Shown: positions 36,596-44,140 of the stretch, piece after piece
How the letters are laid out: every line of letters starts with the position of its first letter
Position numbering within the stretch: the first letter of the stretch is position 1
NCBI GenBank assembly: GCA_004124295.1
Contig: SCKI01000001.1
Coordinates: 124,001-188,000, forward strand
Direction: 5' to 3'
Length of the DNA: 64,000 nt
From: Fidelibacterota bacterium
GTDB lineage: Bacteria > Fidelibacterota > Marinisomatia > SCGC-AAA003-L08 > TS1B11
Position numbers and translations under genes: made by a program
The notes under the pieces: model-generated
The model's database searches: none
Told to the model about the DNA's origin: nothing
Seen by the model: only the letters and a program-made list of their open reading frames with translations

Positions 36596-36817
36596 ATGGC
36601 GTCAGTGCAAAGCTGGTTTGATGAGATTGGTGGCATTTTGAAGGGCTTCGTTGAACTGTTGTTCGGCTTGGCCATCGTGATAATTGTCGTCGATGTGATC
36701 TTTGGCACGGGCTTTGACATCATCGGCAATGTAGCCACATTTGTGGGTAGCTTCACTGGACAGGGTGTCACCGGTTTAATCGTCTTTTTGATCATCCTGG
36801 CTATCTATAGACGATAG
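36596..36817 (+). CDS. 73-aa two-helix membrane protein, paralog A
   Basis: 73 residues with two hydrophobic segments (FGLAIVIIVVDVIFG and TGLIVFLIILAIYRR) joined by a Gly/Phe-rich turn (IGNVATFVGSFTGQG). The N-terminus is amphipathic (VQSWFDEIGGILKG). The end YRR matches the next gene. GGGAGG precedes the ATG. No family recognised. Small paired membrane proteins can be toxins, holins or bacteriocin-like peptides; none is shown here. Confidence 0.75.
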   Translation: MASVQSWFDEIGGILKGFVELLFGLAIVIIVVDVIFGTGFDIIGNVATFVGSFTGQGVTGLIVFLIILAIYRR

Positions 36818-36824
36818 TATTGCG

Positions 36825-36862
36825 GTGGGATTCGTCCCCGGCTTGACGGGGACGAATCCCAC
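36825..36862 (+). repeat. Perfect 16-bp hairpin between the paralogs
   Basis: GTGGGATTCGTCCCCG pairs with CGGGGACGAATCCCAC, loop GCTTGA. No strong U-run follows, so it may be a processing or stability element rather than a plain terminator, or attenuate the second gene. Confidence 0.85.
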
Positions 36863-36915
36863 TCGATTTCCAAATCTGCTCCCCGGCGAATCGGGAGAGT
36901 GAAAGTAACATTCGT

Positions 36916-36937
36916 CCCGGCGGCAAAAATCGCCGGG
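36916..36937 (+). repeat. Second hairpin upstream of paralog B
   Basis: CCCGGCG pairs with CGCCGGG across GCAAAAAT. It lies 33 nt before the second gene. The flanking ATTCGTCC repeats part of the first hairpin's arm. Confidence 0.6.
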
Positions 36938-36969
36938 GATTCGGGGCATGTATTTAAAGGAGGGGTTTC

Positions 36970-37191
36970 ATGGCAGCATTTGATGATGTTTTCAAAACCG
37001 TTCAGGGGTGGCTGAAGGCCATCACTGAGCTGGGTGGATCGCTGATCGTGGTATTCGTGGTCCTCGGTATTCTCTTTCCGGATTTCAGCTTTGTAATTGA
37101 TAATATTGCTTCCATCGTTGGCGGTATCGCTGAAGATGGTGTGGCGGGTCTGGTCGCCCTGTTGCTGCTGCTGTTGCTATACAGGAGATAG
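36970..37191 (+). CDS. 73-aa two-helix membrane protein, paralog B
   Basis: Same length and plan as paralog A: amphipathic start (FKTVQGWLKAITELGG), hydrophobic segments (LIVVFVVLGILFPDF, GLVALLLLLLLYRR), turn with IDNIASIVGGIAEDG. The end is YRR again. AAGGAGG lies before the ATG. Paralog sequence identity is modest but the pattern is clear. A terminator follows. Confidence 0.75.
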   Translation: MAAFDDVFKTVQGWLKAITELGGSLIVVFVVLGILFPDFSFVIDNIASIVGGIAEDGVAGLVALLLLLLLYRR

Positions 37192-37279
37192 ACAGCCTGC
37201 CGGAAGGCTGAGCGATCCCCGTCATTGGGGATACAGCGGCCCCGTTCATTGCTTTACAGATCGCTATTATGGCGGAGTC

Positions 37280-37303
37280 AAACGGCCCTATTCAGGGCCG
37301 TTT
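37280..37303 (+). terminator. Terminator-like hairpin after paralog B
   Basis: AAACGGCCCT pairs with AGGGCCGTTT (10 bp, ATTC loop). It ends the mini-protein unit and converges on the M1 peptidase gene. A smaller ATCCCC/GGGGAT hairpin lies earlier at 37215-37232. Confidence 0.65.
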
Positions 37304-37327
37304 GTGCCGGGGGCTTATTTTTGGCCC

Positions 37328-40303
37328 TTATCCGCCCCGGACTGTCATGTTGATACTTACCCTGATCCGCTCCACATAGCTTAAGCCCTGCGCCATCGAC
37401 CAATTGTCCCACACCGGCAGGATAACGGTGAAGGCCGGGAGCCGGAGCCGTAGCCCGAAACCCAGATAGGTCGAACCGCCGGTGCCTGCGGCATCGAAGA
37501 AAATATCCCCAGGCAACTTGCTGGCCAGGTCCACATTGAGAGACCAGGCACTGCTGCCCGGCGGGGCCCGGTTCAGGATACGCAGCCCGGGTCCGGCATC
37601 GGGAAAGAAGAGCTGCTCGTAAACGGCCAGCGGACCGGCAGAGGAGCGGTTCGCGCCAAACAGGTTGGCCAGTTCAGGATCGAGGCCACCGCTGAGCCAG
37701 AACCGGTACTGCCGGGGAATCGACTCGACCCCGGAAACGGCCCGGCCGACCCAGGCCCGGAGCCTGAGTGACCCCTTTCTGGAATAACGCAGCCGCAGGA
37801 CGCCGCTGCCCTCCACGATCACACCCTGCACGTTCATGTCACTGTCCACGGCTCCGCTCAGCTGCCGTCCACGGGCATTCAGGGACCAGCGCAACAACGG
37901 GTTCGAATGGTCCCTGTAGGTGACCTCGCCGGCCAGGGATGTGAGGGCACCGAGGTCCCAGTAGAGGGGGTTGAAATCTTTCGAAATGAACGCCTGGCGC
38001 AGGTAGTGGAGGCCGATATCCAGACGGGGTGTGGAGACGCCTCGCTCCCTGAATCTGGCTCGCAGGCCGAAGCGGGTGTCGTTAAACCACTGTTTGTCAC
38101 GATAGGTGGCCTTGAACGTGATTTCGTCGGCGCCGAGTTTTCGATAGGTTCGGGCCGTAATGCCGGCGGTGCCAAAAAGGCGTTTCCCGGGGATATTATA
38201 GTAAAGGGAGCCGAGGAACATTCTGCGGATGGGAGGGAAGAATCCCCCGGCCAGAATGATCCCCGGTGCCACGCCGCTGACGGAGTTGTAGGTAAGGAAA
38301 GGGGTAAACAGGAATTGTGTCCTGTCTGGCCGTGGCCCGTTGATCAGAAACGCCAGGGCCGGCTTCTTCAGCGTCAGCCCCGGCAACCGCAGCAGGGGGT
38401 TGTGGTTGTTGCCGGGTTGCACATCCGGGGAGATCCTGTAGGGATCGGTGGTGGCAGAGGCGACCCCGGCCGCCGGGAAGGCGACGGTCTGCTCCCCTGC
38501 GAAGCCCGGCACCCACTGGGTCTGCAGGATATTCCCCTCCTTGTCAAGAGTGGCCACCTCCAGCGGTGTGGCCAAATCACCATAATTGGATAGCGTGAGC
38601 AGCACCTGCTCTCCCTCCCGGGAGAGGGCGCTGACCCCATAATCCATCCGCCGGGTGGTGTTGATGATGTCCTCGAACAGCCAGCTCAGGTCCTCCCCGG
38701 CCGCTTCCTCAAAAGCAGCCCGCAGGTCCGTGGGGCCAGGGTGGGCAAAGCTCCAGCGCCTGCTGAACAGGTCCCAGGCCAGCTGGTTCCGCTCCGGTCC
38801 CAGATAGCGCTCCAGGTAGCTGAACACCAGGGCCGGCTTGTTGTAAAACATAGGGCTGTAATTTTGCACCTTCACTTCAGTCGCAGGGGTTTCCATCGGC
38901 TGATCATCAACACTGCCGATGCTGCTGCCGGCCAACGCCCGCTGGAAATCCTGGTAGAGGATCGGATTCTTGAAGCGCCGCACAAAATCTCCCGGCATCG
39001 TCAGGGCGAAGATGCCATCGTACTTGGCCTGCCAGTAGCGGATTTCGGAATAGCTGTTCAGCCCTTCATCCATCCAGGGGTGGAGGCGTTCATTGGAGCC
39101 GAAAATGCCGTAAAACCAGTTGTGCCCCACCTCGTGCATGATCACTATCTCCAGCAGTTCCTTCGGGCCGCTCATACTGATGACGGTGATGTTGGGGTAC
39201 TCCATGCCGCCCCCGGCCAGCAAATCGCCGGACACGGCTGTGGCGTGATTGTAGGGGTATTCGCCGTACCACTTGCCGTACCAGTGGATGGTATCGCGGA
39301 TGTAATCCGTTGCATGCTCCCACAAATCGGCGAGGTTTGCCCTGTATAGGGCCCAGGCGGTGATGGCCCGGCTGGAATCGGCCGTCCAGGCTGTCTCCCG
39401 GCGAACCATATAGCGCTTGTCGGCAAACCAGGCAAAGTCGTGGACGCGGGTCTGCCGGAAGCGGAGACTTTTGGTCGGTCCGCTGCCCGGTTCGGCGAAT
39501 TCCCGGGCCCGCCATTCCTTGAGCCATTCGAGCCGGGCCGCCTGGTCGGGATTGCCCTCCTCATCCGTCAGGTCATAGTAGCCGTCGGTCACCCGGGCCA
39601 AACTGTCCAGAAAGGCATATTCGGGATCGCCCTCGGGCAGATCGCCGGTGGCCATGATGACATATTCCCGCGGCAAGGTAATGGTGACATCGAAGGAGCC
39701 GAATTCGCTGTAGAACTCGCCCCGGTTCAGATAGGGCATGGGGTGCCAGCCGTCACGGTCGTACACCGCCGGTTTGGGGTACCACTGGGAAATTTCATAG
39801 TGATTTTTCTTGTGCCCCATGCGCGAAAATGGCCCCGGTATCTTGACGAAAAACGGGGTCTCGATGGTGACGGTACCACCGGGCGGGAGCGGTTCGGCCA
39901 GCAGTACGTTGGCGACATCGGTCCACTCGGGGTGGCTGGACCAGGCGAGGCTTTCTCCGGCGCTGCTGAAATCGAGACTGTCGATAAAGCCCCGGTCTTC
40001 CTCGCTCGCAAAATGAAATCGGGTGCTACCGCCACCGAGGAGTTGCCGGGCGAACGCGGTTTCATTGTCCCGGTAGGCGTTGGGCCATAAATGAAACCAG
40101 ATATTTTCCAAGGTGTCGGGAGAATGGTTGGTGTAGTCCAAACTGAGGTGCGCTGAGAGGGTGTGTTCCACATCGTTCAGGGTCACCGCTATGCGGTAAG
40201 CCACGCTCTGCTGAAAATAGTCCGCCGGCCGGCCAGCGTCCTGAGCCTGCAGAACAACGGCCAATGAAACTGCTGCAAGCCATGCATGGGTTGCGGGTAG
40301 CAT
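37328..40303 (-). CDS. M1 family metallopeptidase with C-terminal beta-barrel-like domain
   Basis: 991 residues. Signal peptide, then an N-terminal beta domain, the gluzincin core (DLLAGGGMEYPNITVIS, HEVGHNWFYGIFGS, MDEGLNSYSE) giving HEXXH plus Glu, and a helical region to about residue 600. The last 300 residues alternate polar and apolar in strands (RLDIGLHYLRQAF; EGSGVLRLRYSRKGSLRLRA) and end VSINMTVRGG, as in an outer-membrane barrel. That suggests a surface-held aminopeptidase. Length is about 350 residues above a plain M1 enzyme. Divergent from pip. Confidence 0.85.
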   Translation of the reverse strand: MLPATHAWLAAVSLAVVLQAQDAGRPADYFQQSVAYRIAVTLNDVEHTLSAHLSLDYTNHSPDTLENIWFHLWPNAYRDNETAFARQLLGGGSTRFHFASEEDRGFIDSLDFSSAGESLAWSSHPEWTDVANVLLAEPLPPGGTVTIETPFFVKIPGPFSRMGHKKNHYEISQWYPKPAVYDRDGWHPMPYLNRGEFYSEFGSFDVTITLPREYVIMATGDLPEGDPEYAFLDSLARVTDGYYDLTDEEGNPDQAARLEWLKEWRAREFAEPGSGPTKSLRFRQTRVHDFAWFADKRYMVRRETAWTADSSRAITAWALYRANLADLWEHATDYIRDTIHWYGKWYGEYPYNHATAVSGDLLAGGGMEYPNITVISMSGPKELLEIVIMHEVGHNWFYGIFGSNERLHPWMDEGLNSYSEIRYWQAKYDGIFALTMPGDFVRRFKNPILYQDFQRALAGSSIGSVDDQPMETPATEVKVQNYSPMFYNKPALVFSYLERYLGPERNQLAWDLFSRRWSFAHPGPTDLRAAFEEAAGEDLSWLFEDIINTTRRMDYGVSALSREGEQVLLTLSNYGDLATPLEVATLDKEGNILQTQWVPGFAGEQTVAFPAAGVASATTDPYRISPDVQPGNNHNPLLRLPGLTLKKPALAFLINGPRPDRTQFLFTPFLTYNSVSGVAPGIILAGGFFPPIRRMFLGSLYYNIPGKRLFGTAGITARTYRKLGADEITFKATYRDKQWFNDTRFGLRARFRERGVSTPRLDIGLHYLRQAFISKDFNPLYWDLGALTSLAGEVTYRDHSNPLLRWSLNARGRQLSGAVDSDMNVQGVIVEGSGVLRLRYSRKGSLRLRAWVGRAVSGVESIPRQYRFWLSGGLDPELANLFGANRSSAGPLAVYEQLFFPDAGPGLRILNRAPPGSSAWSLNVDLASKLPGDIFFDAAGTGGSTYLGFGLRLRLPAFTVILPVWDNWSMAQGLSYVERIRVSINMTVRGG

Positions 40304-40449
40304 CGGGATACTCCTAAACTGATGCCGGCCGGAAGTGCCCGGTTAAGGGCACAGCGGTACGCGGCATAAATTAGCGCTTACGATCCTGAGACTCAGTCTG
40401 TTCTGGGAATGTTGCGCTTGCCCACGAAGTTATCGGGAGTAAAAACATA

Positions 40450-41397
40450 ATGCACGAATTGTATCCCCCCATCGAACCTTACCACGAAACCTTCCTGGAG
40501 GTTTCCCAGCTGCACACGATTCACTACGAGGAATGTGGCACAGCTGCGGGCATACCCGTGCTGTTTGTCCATGGCGGACCAGGCGGCGGCAGCGAGGCAA
40601 TTTACCGGCGCTACTTTAATCCCGCCCGATACCGGGTGATCCTGGTAGACCAGCGCGGCTCGGGGAAAAGTACCCCCCATGCCGAGCTGCAGGAGAATAC
40701 TACCCAACACCTGATCGCGGATATGGAACGGGTGCGGGAGGCGACCGGTGTGGATAAATGGCTGGTTTTCGGCGGCTCCTGGGGCAGCACCCTCGGCCTG
40801 GCTTACGCCCAGGCACACCCGCAGCGGGTCACCGGGCTCGTGCTGCGCGGTATATTCCTCTGCCGGGAGCCGGAGTTACTCTGGTTCTACCAGGAGGGGG
40901 CCAGCAAAATTTATCCCGACCTCTGGGAACAGTTCCTGGCGCCCATCCCACCCGAGGAGCAGGGCAACCTCCTGCAGGCTTATTACCGGCGTCTGACCGG
41001 CGACGATCCGCAAGTCCGGCAGGAGGCAGCCCGGGCCTGGAGTGTCTGGGAAGGGTCCACCAACAAGTTGCTCTTCGATGAACAGGCCGCCGCCAAGTAC
41101 GGGGAGGCCGAGTTCAGCCTGGCATTCGCCCGCATCGAGGCTCACTATTTCGTGAATCAGGCCTTCCTGGAGCCCGGCCAACTGCTCCGGGACGTGGACA
41201 AAATCCGGCACATTCCCGGGGTCATCGTCCAGGGGCGGTATGACATGATTTGCCCGGTAACTTCCGCCTGGGACCTCCACCGGGCCTGGCCCGAGGCCGA
41301 CCTGCAGATTGTCCCCGACGCCGGACACTCCATCACCGAGCCGGGCATCATCGACCGGCTGGTGGCTGCGACGGACCGCATTGCGGACTTGGATTGA
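40450..41397 (+). CDS. pip: Proline iminopeptidase (S33, alpha/beta hydrolase)
   Basis: 315 residues. VLFVHGGPGGGSEAIYRRYF (oxyanion loop), VILVDQRGSGKSTPH, the nucleophile elbow GGSWGSTLGLA and VPDAGHSITEPG with catalytic His. It removes N-terminal proline from peptides in the cytoplasm (no signal). It pairs functionally with the divergent M1 peptidase in peptide use. Single gene. Confidence 0.93.
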   Translation: MHELYPPIEPYHETFLEVSQLHTIHYEECGTAAGIPVLFVHGGPGGGSEAIYRRYFNPARYRVILVDQRGSGKSTPHAELQENTTQHLIADMERVREATGVDKWLVFGGSWGSTLGLAYAQAHPQRVTGLVLRGIFLCREPELLWFYQEGASKIYPDLWEQFLAPIPPEEQGNLLQAYYRRLTGDDPQVRQEAARAWSVWEGSTNKLLFDEQAAAKYGEAEFSLAFARIEAHYFVNQAFLEPGQLLRDVDKIRHIPGVIVQGRYDMICPVTSAWDLHRAWPEADLQIVPDAGHSITEPGIIDRLVAATDRIADLD

Positions 41398-41479
41398 AAG
41401 GAATGTGTCGCTATAATCTATCGAGTGTAAAGTGTGAAAACAGAGACAAGCACGTATGGGTGTTCTGGAGTAATCGATA

Positions 41480-41486
41480 GTTAGGC
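41480..41486 (+). other. Integron core-site-like heptamer GTTAGGC
   Basis: GTTAGGC fits the GTTRRRY crossover consensus. It lies just before the methylase stop; its reverse complement GCCTAAC is at 43519, right at the nuclease gene's stop. See findings. Confidence 0.35.
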
Positions 41487-41493
41487 AGGAGAA

Positions 41494-42387
41494 TCAGTAA
41501 GTCAGAAGCAAGCGGTCGTGAACCACTTCATCTACAAGCGATTCGCCCTCTCGCTGGAAACGCCGGAGCATGCTCCGGCCGCAGTTTATGAGTACTTCTC
41601 GTTTAAACAGACCATCAGGAATGTCAATGTGACATTGGACTTGGCCTGATTTTTTCTTCCCGTCGATGCTGAGAGCAACCCGAACCCCACGCTTTTTACA
41701 GTGACCTATCTCATTCATAAGTCGTTTTAACTCGAAGTTCTGACCGCCGTACAATATCGCCTGACTATGTGTGTATGGTGGGTCACAGTAGACCAAGTCC
41801 CCACTCTCTGCTTGGCGCATAGCTTCGCTGAAATCCAATTGCTCGATCCTCGCTCCAGCCACACGGCCCGCCCATATCTGCACGCGTTGAGCAAATGAGC
41901 CCGGATTTACAGGAGTATGCGCGCCACACGGCGTGGACATGTATCCATCGGTTTTTCGGAAACGAACAACACCGCCGTAGCAACTGCGACAAAGGAAAAG
42001 CAAGTCTGCACCATTCGGGTTGGCATTATATCTCGCCTTGATATGTTCATAGCCCTCTGGCTTCTCGGAAGCAAAATACTCATGGTATCTTAGTGAATAC
42101 CAATCAACTAATTTTTCAGGGTCGGATCGAAGTGTTTTCCAGATCTCTATAAGTGGCCCAAATGCATCAGACCCCAATGCTTGAGGAGGCTGCAGCGCGG
42201 CAAGCACAGCCGCGCTACCGAGAAACGGTTCATAGTAAGTTTTGATGTCTGTCGGAAAATACGACGCGATCTCATGAGCGAACCGCTGCTTGTTTCCTAT
42301 CCACTTGAGCAGCTGGGTCTTGAACGGCGCCACATGCTGGAACTCAGTGCGGTAGAAAATGTCTAAGGTATCTTCCTTCACTTGCAT
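41494..42387 (-). CDS. Dam-type N6-adenine DNA methyltransferase (type II R-M)
   Basis: 297 residues, class alpha/D12 type: SAM site LLKWIGNKQRFAHEI, EPFLGSAAVLAAL, and catalytic GDLVYCDPPYTHSQA (DPPY). It protects host DNA at the target of the linked nuclease; a GATC-like target would fit the family but is not proven. Divergent from the controller gene, sharing its promoter region. GC content is lower than in the flanks (transfer). Confidence 0.92.
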   Translation of the reverse strand: MQVKEDTLDIFYRTEFQHVAPFKTQLLKWIGNKQRFAHEIASYFPTDIKTYYEPFLGSAAVLAALQPPQALGSDAFGPLIEIWKTLRSDPEKLVDWYSLRYHEYFASEKPEGYEHIKARYNANPNGADLLFLCRSCYGGVVRFRKTDGYMSTPCGAHTPVNPGSFAQRVQIWAGRVAGARIEQLDFSEAMRQAESGDLVYCDPPYTHSQAILYGGQNFELKRLMNEIGHCKKRGVRVALSIDGKKKSGQVQCHIDIPDGLFKREVLINCGRSMLRRFQREGESLVDEVVHDRLLLTY

Positions 42388-42396
42388 CGCGAATAC

Positions 42397-42425
42397 AATT
42401 TATCCCAATTTGGGATGCATGTCAA
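42397..42425 (-). promoter_or_regulatory. Methylase promoter
   Basis: On the minus strand TTGACA, 17-nt spacer, TAAATT. The -10 ends 9 nt before the ATG, so the leader is zero to four nt (near-leaderless). A palindrome fills the spacer. Confidence 0.7.
42402..42416. promoter_or_regulatory. Palindromic operator candidate (ATCCCAATTTGGGAT)
   Basis: Perfect inverted repeat (ATCCCAA/TTGGGAT, central T). It lies between the -10 and -35 of the methylase promoter and covers the -35 of the controller promoter. A controller protein bound here would repress one and tune the other. Confidence 0.55.
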
Positions 42426-42439
42426 GAATATCCTATATT
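42410..42439 (+). promoter_or_regulatory. Controller/nuclease promoter
   Basis: TTGGGA, 18-nt spacer, TATATT. The -10 ends 7 nt before the controller ATG and no ribosome site exists, which predicts a leaderless transcript, as known for some R-M controller genes. Confidence 0.55.
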
Positions 42440-42446
42440 AGAATAC

Positions 42447-42692
42447 ATGAAACGTGATCGCTACTCATCAAAGGAAGAGATATTTCGTAAGATTCTCCGA
42501 GATCGACGCCTTGAGATTGGTCTGCGCCAAGAGGATCTCGCCGAGAAGCTAGCCGTTTATCAGTCATTCGTGAGCAAGTATGAATCTGGCGAGCGGTTAC
42601 TCACATTCGTGGAAGCGATTTGTATCTGCAAGGTTCTTGACCTTGATCCCAATAAGCTTCTTGAGGATTACTTACCACATCATGACGCCTGA
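42447..42692 (+). CDS. XRE-family controller (C) protein of the R-M system
   Basis: 81 residues, one helix-turn-helix (LRQEDLAEKLAVYQSFVSKY). By analogy with C proteins it times nuclease expression after methylation. The gene overlaps the nuclease start by 11 nt. Leaderless start (see promoter). Confidence 0.8.
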   Translation: MKRDRYSSKEEIFRKILRDRRLEIGLRQEDLAEKLAVYQSFVSKYESGERLLTFVEAICICKVLDLDPNKLLEDYLPHHDA

Positions 42693-43524
42693 TTCCAAAT
42701 TCGTTGGATTGCCGAAATCCTTTTGGGCATTCGTTCGCCTTATTGGACAGCAGTGCGGCTACACAAGGCGCGGCACAGGGAGAATCCTTATTCCCTCTCG
42801 TGATGATGTCGAAACCCTGATGGAAGAAATGAACATTTCGCAGGATGGCCTTGATGCCACCCTACCGGGCGGAATTCCAGCTTGGGACAAGTTGGCTGAA
42901 TATTTTGCCTATCGCGCTACTGTTCTTCACCAGCATTTTGAACCGAATCTAATGGATGGAAATGCCGCAAAGACGGAGTACTCAAACCTCAAGAAGAAGT
43001 TGAAGCCCCAATGCCCCTTGCCAATGAATAAGCAGAAAGGCAAGAAGAGGGCTCCCGCGTACTTGACGGGAATGATCAATATGTTGATTGAGGCGGCGGC
43101 CAAAGGAGAAAAAGTTGATTATGATCCACGCGCCTTGACTACGTTTATTAGTGATGGCTTTCTTCTGCGGACATTCGCAAGGCGGATGGACGGAGCCTTT
43201 CCTTCTGTCGTGAACCCAGTAGCGGTTTGGGAAATCAAGGAATACTATAACACCACGACATTCGGGAGTCGAGTTGCGGATGGCATCTACGAGACATTAC
43301 TAGATGGTATGGAGATAGAAGAGCTTGCCACAGCTGAGAACGTGAACGTCCTCCATTACTTCATGATTGATGCCCACTATACCTGGTGGGACTGCGGAAA
43401 GTCCTACCTATGCCGTATCGTGGACATGCTACATATGGGCTATGTAGACGAAGTTCTTGTGGGCAGGGAGATTTTATCATGTCTTCCTGTTCTAGTGGAG
43501 GATTGGGTGCGAAGGATTGCCTAA
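42682..43524 (+). CDS. Candidate type II restriction endonuclease
   Basis: 280 residues, no family recognised with certainty. A PD-(D/E)xK-like core could be DGAFPSVVNPVAVWEIKEYY, with the ExK in WEIK. It follows the controller (11-nt overlap) and is divergent from the methylase, the usual R-M layout. TAA lies inside GCCTAAC. ATG picked for MTPDSKFVGLPK; no alternative is needed. Confidence 0.65.
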   Translation: MTPDSKFVGLPKSFWAFVRLIGQQCGYTRRGTGRILIPSRDDVETLMEEMNISQDGLDATLPGGIPAWDKLAEYFAYRATVLHQHFEPNLMDGNAAKTEYSNLKKKLKPQCPLPMNKQKGKKRAPAYLTGMINMLIEAAAKGEKVDYDPRALTTFISDGFLLRTFARRMDGAFPSVVNPVAVWEIKEYYNTTTFGSRVADGIYETLLDGMEIEELATAENVNVLHYFMIDAHYTWWDCGKSYLCRIVDMLHMGYVDEVLVGREILSCLPVLVEDWVRRIA

Positions 43525-43650
43525 CAATTCGGTCAACCGGACGCCCTTCCGCCCCTATATAACCCAAGGCTTCAGAAGCGGGCACTATTCGCCGGGCGCT
43601 GGGTTTTTTAGCCCGGGGCGAAGGACACCTCACCGCTTAAACTCAGTAGT
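43519..43650 (+). other. attC-like segment after the R-M system
   Basis: Begins GCCTAACAATTCGGTCAACC, the usual left end of integron attC sites (RYYYAAC, then stem), and contains the restriction gene's stop, as cassettes often do. A clean matching right half is not found; long imperfect palindromes (GCCGGGCG, AGCCCGGGGCG) fill the rest. A degraded or partial site. Confidence 0.4.
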
Positions 43651-43679
43651 CAACGAAATGTTTGATAAGAGCATAAACA

Positions 43680-43880
43680 ATGACCAAAATCGAGAAACTC
43701 GAAAACGAAGTTCAAAATCTCAGCCAAGCCGATCTCGCGTCATTTCGAGAGTGGTTTCGCCGGAATGACGCTGACCAGTGGGACCCGCAGATTGAGGAGG
43801 ATGTCCGTGAGGGGAGGATGGACAGACTCGCCGAGGAGGCCCTCGCTGAGCATGCAGCTGGAACTACCAAAGAACTTTGA
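43680..43880 (+). CDS. Antitoxin of a type II toxin-antitoxin pair
   Basis: 66 residues: acidic, helical (IEKLENEVQNLSQADLASF, WFRRNDADQWDPQIEEDV), typical of antitoxins that precede ParE/HigB-like toxins. Overlaps the toxin reading frame by 29 nt. Antitoxin intact while its toxin is frameshifted. Confidence 0.65.
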   Translation: MTKIEKLENEVQNLSQADLASFREWFRRNDADQWDPQIEEDVREGRMDRLAEEALAEHAAGTTKEL

Positions 43881-44132
43881 GGCATTTTGCTTCCTCCAGT
43901 TTCTGGACCGGCTATCGACAGTTACCGGCAGCCATCCGGAACACAGGCGGATAAAAACTTTGATCTGTTGAAGACAGCGCCTCTTCATCCCTCACTCCAT
44001 TTTAAGAAGATTGGTCATTTCCGGACCATCCGGGTTGGCCTCCATTACCGGGCGCTCGCGACAGAGGTTCTAGAAGGGTTGCTATGGTTCTGGATCGGCA
44101 GTCATTCAGACTATAACAAGAAGTTGCGTTAG
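43852..44132 (+). pseudogene. ParE/HigB-like toxin with one frameshift
   Basis: The first frame gives MQLELPKNFEAF and then breaks; from about base 43885 the sense continues one base back in the other frame (LLPPVSGPAIDSYR, then APLHPSLHFKKIG, RVGLHYRALA, LWFWIGSHSDYN), the signature of this toxin family. One base was gained or lost around the TTTTG run. The toxin is thus inactive unless the frame slips. Confidence 0.75.
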
Positions 44133-44140
44133 CTCGGAGG

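Noticed and set aside
43852-44132. Programmed frameshifting in the toxin gene
   Set aside because: No canonical slippery heptamer in the right phase at the break, so mutation is the simpler view.
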